Shown here one piece after another: positions 23,100 to 34,900 of a DNA stretch of 64,000 nt (positions within the stretch are counted from its first letter, which is position 1; every line of letters starts with the position of its first letter). Source of the DNA: Erigeron canadensis (lineage: Eukaryota; Streptophyta; Magnoliopsida; Asterales; Asteraceae). The stretch lies in assembly GCF_010389155.1 (NCBI RefSeq), contig NC_057766.1, positions 31,753,516 through 31,817,515 on the forward strand, read 5' to 3'. Both the position numbers and the translations under genes were made by a program. The notes below the pieces were generated by a model, which had not been told where the DNA came from, made no database searches, and saw only the letters and a list, made by a program, of their open reading frames with translations.

Positions 23100-24450
23100 A
23101 AACGCTGCCTTTTCTAGCTGTTTCATCACTTTTAATCTAATAGCTCATTTTGAGATTAGCAAGTTTATAAATTTACATATGTGTATATCAATAACAAAAA
23201 GCATCTACATTGGCATGTCCTCATAATAATATAAGCACTTATCGCCTCACTCTCTGAGAACCGGCCACCATCCCATGATCCACTTAACATGATTAACAAT
23301 CAAGTTTTCTTTATCAATCCACCATTATATTGAAACACTAACTCGATTTCCATTTTTATAAGCCTAGTGGGAGGAAGGCGGCTATGGAGTACGCTTCCAA
23401 ACCTTCAGGAGCCAACCAAATGATGTCCTATGTGTAAAAAAAGGTTTGCATTATAAACTTCCATTAAGGATAATGGCAATAGTTACAGAGGAGGTTAACT
23501 CATGATTTCCCCTGAAGGTAGGGTCATTAGGGAGTTGGTGGATTTGTTAAACATTGATTTAATTAATTTCCTCTTTTTATCCTTGACTATGAAAGAAAAC
23601 TAGGTTGACTTTGATAAGATTATGCGATTAACTTTTAATTAGACTAATCATATGTGGTCATTGGCAGCTCTTTCCAGTTAGTGGCAGCTATATCATTAGA
23701 ATATCTGATCCTCAAAGTGCATAATGATACCATTAGATTAGATAATACTATCACCAATATTTCAGTACACAACAAAGGCAGGCCAAAAAAACAGACTAAC
23801 CGTGGTAAGAAAGAAACTTTCATAATACACATACCCACAAGACTAGTTAATCAAAAAGAAAAAGCATAAAGGGACAGACATACCAGCAATTCCATATAAG
23901 TTTTCATGCTTGATACACCATAAACTAACAATGTAAACCATACTTTTTAAGATTATGATTATAATAGTTTGGAGATTCAATTAGTATTTTGTATTCCGGA
24001 AACCACATTACTGTCAACAAATGTGTGTCTTTCAACTTAATTTTTGACCGAAAAGAAAACAGATGTGTGTATTTCATCTTAATTCTTGACCGAAAGAGCT
24101 CAAATCTTCTAAATATTGAAACAATAAACATTAGTCAGTGGGAAATACAGGAGAATCTCCTGGTGGAGACAAAGATAATTGATGGATATTATAAGTTAAC
24201 AATCTTACCCATTTCAGCTGATGTGCATATACATATTGAAATAATGTAATGATCAACATTTGTGCAACGATCAATTAACTAAATGAATATGAGCAACTTC
24301 AGAGGCTAGTAACCAGTCAAAGACCACTTTCGGCTTATAATATTCAATTTTCCAACAAAAGAAATAATAATCTGCACCAGAAGGCAGCACAGACCACCAT
24401 TAGATTTATGAAATTATGATCTCCATTAGTTTACACTTTTCTGCATTTAC
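23100..24450. other. Spacer between sulfotransferase and CEP genes
   Basis: No gene supported. Several frames of 60-86 codons at 23640-24250 are short, lack motifs and overlap on both strands. The right end will contain the CEP promoter. Confidence 0.45.
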
Positions 24451-24456
24451 AGTTAC

Positions 24457-24464
24457 TATAAATA
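24457..24464 (+). promoter_or_regulatory. TATA box of the CEP gene
   Basis: TATAAATA, 137 bp before the ATG at 24594; transcription would be expected to start near 24490, leaving a 5' UTR of about 100 bases. Confidence 0.6.
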
Positions 24465-24593
24465 CATCAGTTGGTTTCAAAGAACAGCATATCGATCAAT
24501 TTCCAACTTTCCCTTGACTTCCTTTCATTATTTATTTCACATTTCCACGAGCGTTTTCTCAAACACTCTTTTGAAGTTAAATTTGATCTGGTC

Positions 24594-24920
24594 ATGGCGC
24601 ATTTCCCAAAATACTGTTTGTTCATTCTTATTACAATGCTTGCATGTCTTACGATCCTTATGACAGAGGGAAGGCCACTAAAGAAAATAGCATTCCCACC
24701 AAAGGCACCAACTGAAAGAGAAGAACTAGAAGTAACAAAATCAACATTAGTCACTGGCTTTCGACCTACAACACCAGGTAAAAGCCCAGGAGCAGGCCAT
24801 TCTTCTACCGACCACAGCATTGATGCTCAATCTGAGAAACTTGATCTTTCTTCTCACATTGATCAGTCTCGTGTAGAACATGGCCTTAATCGTGTCACTG
24901 GTCATTCAGTACACGATTAA
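24594..24920 (+). CDS. CEP-type (C-terminally encoded peptide) hormone precursor
   Basis: Intronless, 108 residues. The ATG at 24594 is chosen because it directly opens a signal peptide (MAHFPKYCLFILITMLACL); the in-frame ATG at 24471 lies near the TATA box and would bury it. A variable, charged propeptide follows. At residues 55-69 (24756-24800) stands GFRPTTPGKSPGAGH, matching the 15-residue CEP consensus with its conserved FRPT, PG, SP and GH. Mature CEPs are secreted, proline-hydroxylated and sensed by CEPR leucine-rich receptor kinases in nitrogen-demand and root-growth signalling. Two oddities: Lys at position 8 where His or Asn is usual, and a 39-residue tail after the domain, where most precursors stop within a few residues. 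Confidence 0.82.
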   Translation: MAHFPKYCLFILITMLACLTILMTEGRPLKKIAFPPKAPTEREELEVTKSTLVTGFRPTTPGKSPGAGHSSTDHSIDAQSEKLDLSSHIDQSRVEHGLNRVTGHSVHD

Positions 24921-25327
24921 ATAAGAAGGCGCTAGATGCTGTCGAGATTTATATACAGTAATTTGGTCTCTTTGTATTGTGAAATTTCGTCTTAGCAGAC
25001 CGGGTCTAAGATTTATATACTTTAGTATGTTACATCTCTTCCAGAAATAAGTTGTTATTGTAATCGTCTTAGCCTAAATAAAGTGTAATTTTTGTGATCC
25101 AAAGTTGCTAATTAAGTTTACAAGTTACAAGTGTAGATAGATTGAAGGATCTGATTACCTCTGGCATTTGGCAACATCGACATGGCCCATGGGTTGTTTT
25201 TAATTTGGAGAAACCCAATGAACGTATCAGCCCAAAAAGATGAGACTATAAACACTTTAAAAGTGTCAGGGCCCGGCCCATTTAACTTCCACCAATTAAT
25301 TAATGTGTAGGAGTAGGACTATAGCTA

Positions 25328-25400
25328 AGTTGGATGAGTTCCTTCATGACTTTCTTCCAAGTGAAATGACAATCAAGCTCAATGTGTTTCGTCTCTTGAT
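25328..25400 (-). pseudogene. Copia RNase H fragment
   Basis: The minus strand encodes ETKHIELDCHF...KKVMKELIQL, the conserved tail region of copia RNase H. The fragment is about 25 codons long, with no other retrotransposon parts or LTRs around it. Confidence 0.7.
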
Positions 25401-28400
25401 GAAAAATCGGATTTTAGCAATATGCCAATATGTATAGAAGATTGATTAACAAATATACATCTACATAGTTTACTAGTCATTAATTAGTTTAATCATATTC
25501 TTAATTAGATGTCTAGTAAATTATACTACATGTCAAGTGAGATCAGGGGGAAAAATAGCTCACAATATAAAACATCTTTTTTTCTATTCTTGTTGAGGTT
25601 ACGGCAGGAGGAACGAGTTTTTTGGACTTAATACGCAAATAACGCAACCTAGCTAATCACCTCAAAGATATTACCTAGTGAAATTAGAAGCTGAGATATT
25701 TTCTTGAATTTTAAGATGTTGACCACTATATCAAAATGTCACTCTTTAATCAAATGAATGGAAACTATTCTTGCATTATCTGGTTTCATTAGCATGTGGA
25801 AGAGGAAGAATGATTACAAAGTTTTAAAGAAAGAAGAAGAAGAAAAAAAAAGAAGGAATGAGAAAATTGGACGTGGATGGTCCCAACTTACCTGCCAATT
25901 GGGGTGTTAATATTCATGAAATAAAGCGATGGCTAATCATGACTGAGATCGATGCCCCTGTACCCCATCTATGGCTCCATTTCCCATGACAACCTTTACC
26001 CTTATGAGTTTTGACACATCCATACCATAGTACATGTCTTATCGTTTATAAGGCTTATATCATTATTAAACACGTTAAATATTAACCTATTTTCTATTGT
26101 TTGTATTTAGTTAACTTTCTATTATATAATAACTCAAAATTAATTACTAAAATTCCCTTAATATATACTCGTATATTTTTAGTCTAACTATTAATTCTAT
26201 TCTTATTAAACAAAAATCGATTAAAAGCTGGATTCCATATTCCGTTTTGCTACCGTTTTTTCCCCCTTTCCCCCTTTCCCCCCCTTTTTTTTGTGATGTT
26301 GGGCTTGTGGCTTTTGTTTGATTGAGATGGGCGTTTGGAGATTATTAGAGTTTTGAGCTGTTGCCCCAATTTTTAGGTTTCTCTTGATTCGGTTACAACC
26401 TTTTTCCTTTTTGTTGATGCCATATATATCTCCTTCTCATATGCCTACATGATGCGATGGTGGTGGCAGTGACAGGTGGCGGCGGTGGCGGGCGGCAACG
26501 TTAAAAGTGTGGTTATTAATGTAACAATGATGACGTCGTTATTTAAGAGTTAAGAGTAGATATTTTTACATTTATTTCATTAAAGGTATTTTAATTATTT
26601 TAATTAAATATTACATATGTTTATCTTTAAAAATAATTAATAAAAATAAATATTTTATAATATAGTATAAAATAGATACAAATATAGATGTAGATAATAA
26701 TAATAATACTCATTAAACGGGGAGCCCCTTTTTTTAACAAAAGATAGTTGAGTTTACCATCTTGTTTCTTAACAATCACTTTTATTTTTTCTATCTCCAC
26801 CTAATATACATATAATACCTTTAATTAAATAATTTAAAACATAAATCTCTCAACTTATAAAATAATTACACTACTCATTTTTTAGAACAACTTTTACATT
26901 AACAATCACCCTACCAACGTCGCGAGCGTCGCCTACATCGTCTCCATTATCACCTGTCGCCGTCACTACCATCACACCGACGCCGCCACTATCAAAATAT
27001 CGCCGCGTTTGTCATTGCGTATGTGCATCGTACGGACATACGCCACTTTCACTAGTGTATCCGATGTTGCTCTATGAATTTAAGGCCGTAGTCTTGTAGA
27101 AAAATACCATGTAGTTTCACTATGTAAGAAGGGCCCATGATCCGTTTGGAGTGTGGGGATAGCATTGGGGATTTGGGGGTCGGTGTGGAAGAAAGTATAG
27201 TCACGAAAACAAGATATTGGATTGTTAAAGTATATTTATAAACGTTTAACAAATTCCCAATCAATTGGCCCTTAGTTAAAAGTTATAATCGTAGACACTT
27301 GTGATTGACTTCATATGAAATTATAATGCCCTTAACCCCTATATTCTGTCTTTAAAAAAAAAAAAAAAATTAACATGCACCAACACACAAAAATACTATT
27401 TTTTTCCGTCTTATTATAAATGTCTTATTTTGAATATTCAAAGTCTCTATTTTAAAACTTACCTTAAATATATATTTTTTATTATATAAAACTTGATGAA
27501 AACTATAACAATAAAAACACTTTTAAAACACAATCAATTTATATAACTTTTATCAAGTATTATCAAACATAAAAAAAATTATTTAAGATCAATGTTAGAA
27601 AACTAGACTTTGAAATTTTAAAAAATGACATTTATAATGAAACAGAGAAGTAAATAAATACAAACACCAATATAAACTTTTTGTGTGCTGAATCACCTAT
27701 TTTACTCTTTCTGTGTTCGAAATCAATATCAAACAATCCAACTTGATCTAGCTATATCAGCTAGCCCGTGCTCGGCTTATCAAGCTTAGTAGCCAGCTAT
27801 TGATGGGGTCAGATGCATGTCTACATCCTTCTTGTATTGATGTAAGGAGAAGTTAATGCATATGATTGGAGTAGAGCTAGGTGATTGACGTACTATGCTA
27901 CCATATAGTACGTCTATCAAAATTTTATTATCGTCTCTTTTTGACAACTGGACTGTTAATTTTATCAGTTTTTTAACCAACCAACTTTAAAAAAAAAACA
28001 TAAGAAAAATGATAATGACAGCCCTAAAGGTTATCATTAGTACCTTATTGCAAACATAAAAAGTAGTATTTTATACATAAAAAGTCACCCTCTGAATTTT
28101 TGCATGACAAAGTACAATTTTAAAAACCAAATAACTTATACTGACAACCCTAAATGCTCTTATTAACAAAACCCCGAACATAAAGATCCGCATTAGATGC
28201 TAAACATCACGAGAGAGACATGTTGAAACGACGTCATCACTTTTATTGGTGGCTACGACGGCGGTCTTGGGGTGCGACGACGGTGATAATGGTGACGGTG
28301 TCAATTGATTTAGGTTAATGTAAATGTAACTGTTGTAAAGGTAGTGGTGAAAATATTTTATAAGATAGAAAAATACTCGCACAATGTAGTGATATGATGT

Positions 28401-28975
28401 GGTGACGATTGGTGATGATGGCGGCACGTACTAATGGCGTGAGTGATAAATGTAATTGATGTAAAGGTCATTTATTTAAAAAGATAGTTGAAATATCTAT
28501 ATCTATATTATCTTATAAAAGAGGAGTACCTTTTTTTTTAAGAAAAGATGATTTGAATCGGTGAAAATATCTCTTTTTTTTATTTACTAATTTAACATCT
28601 CTACCTAATATACCTATAATACCCTTAAATCTCAACCACTCATTTTTCTCTCTTTCCTCAAATCTCAGTCACTCATTTTTTTTTTCTCTCCTCCATAAAT
28701 CAATTTATTCATCTATATTTCATTCAAAATATTTTTATTTCAAAAACTGTATATCGATAAATTATAAAAATTGTATAGGTGTTCTTAAAATTTCATGCTC
28801 TTTTACTAGAGATGTCATTCGATATACTTTTGAAGAATTTTTAAATCCAATGGAGGAACTCGTGCTAGAGATGTCATTCGATATACTTTTTACAATTATT
28901 TTTTATAACAAGAGTGCATAATATTTTATATAGTGATAAGATACATGAAATGTTAAAAAGTAGAATATTTAATTT
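25400..28975. other. Gene-poor spacer with repeat remnants
   Basis: No gene supported. Contains a C/T-rich tract (about 26255-26292) and two blocks (26440-27060 and 28190-28690) mixing GGCGGTGGCGG-type triplets, a TTGATGTAAA motif and a conserved AATATACCTATAATACCCTT-like segment. The same ingredients recur at 29640-29780, 43260-43370, 44640-44915 and 49106-49524, so these are probably remnants of one Helitron-like family. Confidence 0.45.
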
Positions 28976-29185
28976 GTCAATAATGACTAGTCCAACTGGT
29001 TAGAGGCATAGGTTTTACCCAATGTCTTGAGTTCGATCACAAGGGATGGCAAGTCTTAGGGTTTTTTCTCCGAATATTTGTAACGGCTCATGGTCAACAT
29101 CTCGTTGTCTAGGGTACGTGCAAGGCTTCACCATTATACGGTGAGGTTTCCTGATGTCGCATACCGACTAGTTGTTCGAAAAAAA
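28976..29185 (+). mobile_element. SINE with poly(A) tail and 12-bp TSD
   Basis: A 210-bp body with an A-box-like CTGGTTAGAGGCA and a B-box-like GAGTTCGATCAC about 35 bases later, ending in a run of A. It is flanked by the direct repeat AATATTTAATTT (28964-28975 and 29186-29197), the signature of LINE-machinery retrotransposition. Confidence 0.75.
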
Positions 29186-30933
29186 AATATTTAATTTAAT
29201 TAACTTAAGATTTAGTATAGATACGAAAAAGTTTCGGCCCGCTCTAAAAACTACTAGCCTAATATTCATTTACAAAATGTGATTAACTTAGAATTCTAAA
29301 AGCTTACTATTATTAAAAAGCTTTTCTATTCTTTTAATTACACCATATCGATCGGTAATTAAATACATATAATTTTTGTTTTCGAATGATGGAGTATCTC
29401 TAATTAAAGATGGGTCGTGGGGCATGGCGGATCAACCCACCGCCCAACTATAAATATTGGTTGACAGCAATATATTAAAAAAGTCATGTTTTTCCAAAAA
29501 TAGAATGGACATTGATTTTAGGAAAGTCTCTTGGCATTTTTCTAAGCCGCCTGATTTTATCCTTTTCCTTAAAATATTACAGATCCAACAATTTTCTTCG
29601 CATTTGCTTTCGGTGCGCTGTTTATTCTTTTAATAACTATACGAATATCGTGTAATGCGGCAGTACAAGCGGCGTGTTGGTGGTGGCGGTGACGACTTAT
29701 AGTAGTAACGACGACGAATAAGATAGATAATTGATGTAAAATAATTCATGTGATTATGTTAATGATGATAATCTCTTATATTAATAAAACAAAATTGTTT
29801 TCAAGACCTATTTTTAAAAAAATAATGAAATGGCAAGCCCTCATCTTTTGCTAGCACAATATTTAAATAGATATGACATCATAGTTTTTGTATTTTTATT
29901 TTCTTATTGTTTTTTTTTTTTTACCTTAAACATGTTTACTTCCTTTAGCTATCTTAAACTTTCATCCCTTTTTCTATCCTCATATAAATACTTTTTAAAA
30001 CATATATACAATGATAAATGAATAGTCATCAACATTAACATTAAACTTTTTAAAGATTCTTTTTTAAAATTTTTGAACTTTTCAACTTTTTTCTTCTAAT
30101 ATTGATCTGAACGAAAAATGTCTGGGTCAGAACCGATTTAACTTCAAAAACCCGAGTTGAACCCGGGTTTAATTAACTAGTTTAATAGAAAAAAAAAATT
30201 ATGGTATAAATGTTTAAAAAATTAATAAATTTCAAAAATAGAAAATCTAATTTGTATAATAAAGGAGTATAGATTTATTCACCAATTTTTGTACAAGTGA
30301 ATGATAACTAATAAGAGAGAAAAATTGAAAGGTTATATTTATATTGGTGACAAAAAACAAACTAGACAAAAAGCTAAAAAAAATGAGCCAAATCGATTAG
30401 TTTGGTTTTAGTTTTAAAAACTGAACGAATCGGTTTGCATTTTGATTTTGTATGCAATAAACCATCCAAAAAATGAATCACGATTTGGTTTTAGAATTGG
30501 TTTGCATTTCGATTAGTTTGGTTTTAGTTTTAATTAATTAATTTTATATTTATATCTATTCTATCACAATTTTTTTACTTTATCTATAAAACCCATAATA
30601 TATAAACGCTAATATTAATCAAAATAATGTATACGGATACAAAGTTATATCTCTTATGTTTAATTCATATCATATATCTATGTAGACTCTAAGTTATGTC
30701 TTATCAAAGTTATGTATACAAATTTTTCACATATAAATGTCTGAAATGTCTAACGTAACAGTTATTTGTCCCCTCCATTCATTTAATTGATTGTTTAGTT
30801 TGATAAACTAAAAGAGTTATATATATATATAAAAAAAAAGCAAACGGAAAAAACCGAATCAAACCCGAGAGATTCAGTTTTTGGTTTTAACTGAATCAGA
30901 CCGAACAATGTTCACCCCTGATTAATATGATAC

Positions 30934-30972
30934 TAGAAAATTTATCCCGTGCTTTGTCGTGGATCCCGTTTA
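30934..30972 (-). mobile_element. Possible Helitron 3' end, degenerate
   Basis: On the plus strand ACTAG is followed after 11 bases by CCCGTGCTTTGTCGTGG, a decayed version of a CCCGTGC/GCACGGG hairpin. This would be the 3' end of a minus-strand Helitron. The other end was not identified. Confidence 0.35.
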
Positions 30973-31270
30973 TTGGCAATACTACAACCACAACATCATG
31001 TTTATGTTACTTTCAATAATCACGAAAAAAAAGAAATATTTAAACAAAACAATAGAAAAAAGTTTGAAAAAAGTATCTATAAAAAAATCAAAATAAAAGA
31101 GGCAACACCGAGGTTCAACCCAAACCGCTTATTTGAATGGCAAAACCAAAAATACTGAATCATAGATACGTTTTGTTATTAATTTAATGGTCAATACTAC
31201 AATCACGTTTAAAAGTTTGTAGTATCAAATACATATAATAAGTTCTCTCATTAATCGGTTCGCTTTTGAA

Positions 31271-31375
31271 ACAACTGTATTCTACTGATACTAAAATATT
31301 TATTTACAAATGTATTCTACTGATACCAAAATATTTATTTACAACTGTATTCTATTGATACCAAAATGTTTAGTT
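31271..31375. repeat. Three tandem 35-bp repeats
   Basis: Units starting at 31271, 31306 and 31341 share ACAACTGTATTCTACTGATA and CAAAATATTTATTT with one to a few differences each. Confidence 0.85.
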
Positions 31376-31937
31376 ATAAATGTGTGTCAGAAAGCTTTTT
31401 TTATAAGAAGTCTCTAGTTCAATTCAAGATAATATTACCCTACGTATATTATAGGGTGCTCGGGGAAACGGTTGGAATCAGCTATAAAAAGCTTGTTTAT
31501 ACAATAGGTGAATATTGGCTCGTCATTTTGGATAACGTTTAATGAAAAAAAGTTTAGAAAAATAATAGTAAAATAAAAATAAAGTTTTAAAAAGAAGAAG
31601 AGGATATTGGAAGTCAGGCCACCCACCCCCTCTCTCAATTTGTTAATATAGTTCTGCGAGTTGCCAGTGAGTACCGAGTCAAGCCTAAGTTTGTTGGCTT
31701 GGCTTTTTCATAAGCCCAAGCTTTCTATGATCACCATATCACTCTGTAGTCCAATCCAATTAAACATATATTATTGTATTACTCCTTATTATTACTACTA
31801 TTCTTCTATATATATATATGTATCCTTTGCATCCTTTGCAGGAGGCAATTAAATCAAATCCAATAACTTTCTACTATCCAACCATCATCTAAATTAGTCA
31901 AAACATTTTTATATCTCAATTTCAATATATATTCAAA

Positions 31938-34900
31938 ATGATGCGTAACGTAAGTAGTAGCTCCAACTCCACAAAAGGTATCGCGGCCATTGTTGGCGTT
32001 GGGCCCAATTTAGGCCGATCGATAGCTAGAAAGTTTGCTCACGAAGGATACACTGTTGCTATCCTCGCTAGAGACTTGGGCAGATTATCAAGATTTGCCG
32101 ATGAAATTGCGAGGGAAGAGAAAGCGCAAGTATATGCTATACGAATTGATTGTTCTGATACGCAAAGCGTAAGAGAAGCATTTGAAGGCGTTTTGTCGTT
32201 GGGTTTTGTAGAGGTTTTGGTCTACAATGCTTACCAACCTATTCCTTGGCAATACGGCGGTCCATCCAATTTCTCTGATATTCGTCTCGATTCTTTTCAA
32301 AAATCATTAGCTGTTTCTTCTGTTGGTGCTTTCCATTGTGCGCAACAGGTAATGATTTTAATTTATCGTTAGGGAGATGATGATTTGTACGCTTCTTTTT
32401 TCTTTTTTTTTTTAACGGCATCAGAAAGTTTTTAAAAAATATCTAGTGATAACAGTCAAGGACAGATATTTTGCTATCTAGCTAGCTTTCTAGTAACTAT
32501 ATTCTCTCTTTTATATATAGAAGGGGGTAAAACTGTTAACATAAGAATAGTTTTGTCGACATTTACACTAAATGTTCATTGCCATGTTTTCTTTCATTCT
32601 CATTCACACAAATTATGTGTGTGACTGTATGTGCTTTTGACATATTTTTAGCTATGTTGAATTTGGACACTTACATAGGTGTTGCCGGGAATGGTAGAAA
32701 GAGGAAAAGGGACCATTTTATTCACCGGATGTGCTGCTTCATTATCCGGCGGTGCTGGATTCTCTGAATTATGTGTGTCTCTTTTACATCTTTTTATTAA
32801 TTGTGGATCGATTATTATAATATGTTTTCGTATATCATTTTTGATGTATAGTACAATATGCACTTTTTGTGGTATATGACTTAAAAAAATACGTCGTACA
32901 CGGATCTTTTAACATTTCTTTATAATATTTCAACCAATTAAAGATCATTTTCTTTTGTTTAATATTTAACATTGATGTACCTAATAGGTTTACGCCATAC
33001 ATAATGCATATCTATAACAAATGCAACATCCTAGAACAATATGATTGAACTATTAAAACTTTTGTACATCTTATTTTTGGGTCAATTCCTAAAGTATTGA
33101 TGACTTTCTCATTTGGTTTTTTTAATATTAGGTTGTGGTAAATTTGCGCTAAGAGGATTATCCCAATGTCTAGCTAAAGAATTTCATCCACTCGGAGTAC
33201 ACATAGCGCATGTCATCATCGACGGTGTAATTGGCACATCTCGGTGCGTTTATTTCCTTTATATATGCTATATACTCTACTAATAAAATCACTAAAAGAA
33301 AAGGCACATGGTAGCACCACTAGGTAAAAGTCAACCCGGTCAAGGCATTTGCGGCGACGTCGCTGCTAATACTCTGACACTGACAGGGGGCCGTTATTTT
33401 CTCTGTCAGATTTACCATTACGGACATGGGGGCCCGCAGTATTAACGGCGACGTCGCCGCTAATATTTCCTGGTCAGGGTTTGACTTTTTTTAGCCTGGT
33501 GGACTTTCGTTCCTAGAAAGAAAAACAATTGTCCAATCATAATTGCTGTCTTGATCTTCTTAAAGAATATAAATAATATTTTCATGTTTGATTGGAGACG
33601 ATCCTCTTTCATAGTGATTCTTTCCTTTAAAAGTCAACTCTGCGGTTTCATTATTTCTTGTTGAATACGTGTTTCCTTTATCTCACATACAGTACTACTA
33701 ACCAATATCAAGTTGGTTTAATCGTTACGTGTCCTAATGTTCTCGTAATAAAATATGAAATATACAAAATCTTCATTTATCGTACATAAAAAATTTATAT
33801 CATTACATTAAAAGTCTACTTTTAAATTCAAATCTCGATCTCCCTACCCTGATAGCGAGAAACCTCCTCCATTGACACGTTCATAGATACACTTCTACTA
33901 ACACTGGATACATGTATATATTTAGTTCAACTATGCATCTTAGGTCTAAATTAATTAAACTAGCGGACGACTTTCTATAAAACCCATAACCATTTTAGTT
34001 GTTGTCCATTTATTTATACATCTTTAAGTAGATCACTTCCTTTTTGGGAACTAAATACCATATTTTTCATACAATTATCACAATTATGTATTACACACTT
34101 ATACAGTACGTTGTATAAGTTTATATTGTAATAAATTGTATCTAAAATATGGCAGGTTCGAGATAGCCGTGGCACTGATACCAGGCCCGTCTTATCTCCC
34201 ATTACTGACCACTTTACGGTAATGCCCACCTGATCAATCCTGTGAACCAACAAAAGTGGGTACCGGTCTTGGTTTCATTTCGTATTCCGTACCGTTTCCT
34301 GGTACCGTTTCTTGAACTGAGATCGGGATGAGACCGGGACTTGGAAAATTTTGCTCTATCATATCCCTGTGGCATTTATACAATTCCCCTTTGAGAATTT
34401 ACATTATGTTAATTGGTATTGTATTTCCGTTTATCCCTTTGGTAAACGGACAGTGATTCATGTTCAAACTTTCTGAAGAAACTAAGAAAGTCGAGGTTTG
34501 ACTCTCATGTGGCGTAAATGGTATTCACATTACCATTTACTAGATTTTAGATATTTATCTTTGAGGTTCGAACCTATTATCTTTTGAGACTTAAAAAGAT
34601 CTTAATTACTATTAGGCCAAAGTTTTGGGTTAGGAACTTAGAAGGATATTTAATTAAACGATAACAAAACTTGAAAGGTTACATTAATTTTCAAGAAAAA
34701 TATTAGCCGCGTGCGTACGTCGGTAAACACAACTAACTAAACTAATACTATTCTTTAAACATAAAACAGCCCATGTTTGGCTCATTGATTTCATTCTCTA
34801 GAGGTTACTTTCATGAGAACGATATATACTTACATATGCATTAGACAGAGTATATAGGTGCCAAAATATAATCATGAGAATTAAGTTGTTTTTGGGGGAA

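Larger units (their letters stand above)
29198..31650. other. Spacer with degraded repeats
   Basis: No gene supported. Holds a possible hAT-like stretch (about 30345-30925) rich in AACCGA and GGTTT motifs ending CACCCCTGA without a visible partner end, and the separately listed tandem repeat and Helitron-like end. Confidence 0.4.

Noticed and set aside
24471..24593. An earlier start for the CEP precursor at the ATG 24471
   Set aside because: It lies 7 bp after the TATA box and would put 41 residues before the signal peptide; the ATG at 24594 begins the signal peptide directly.
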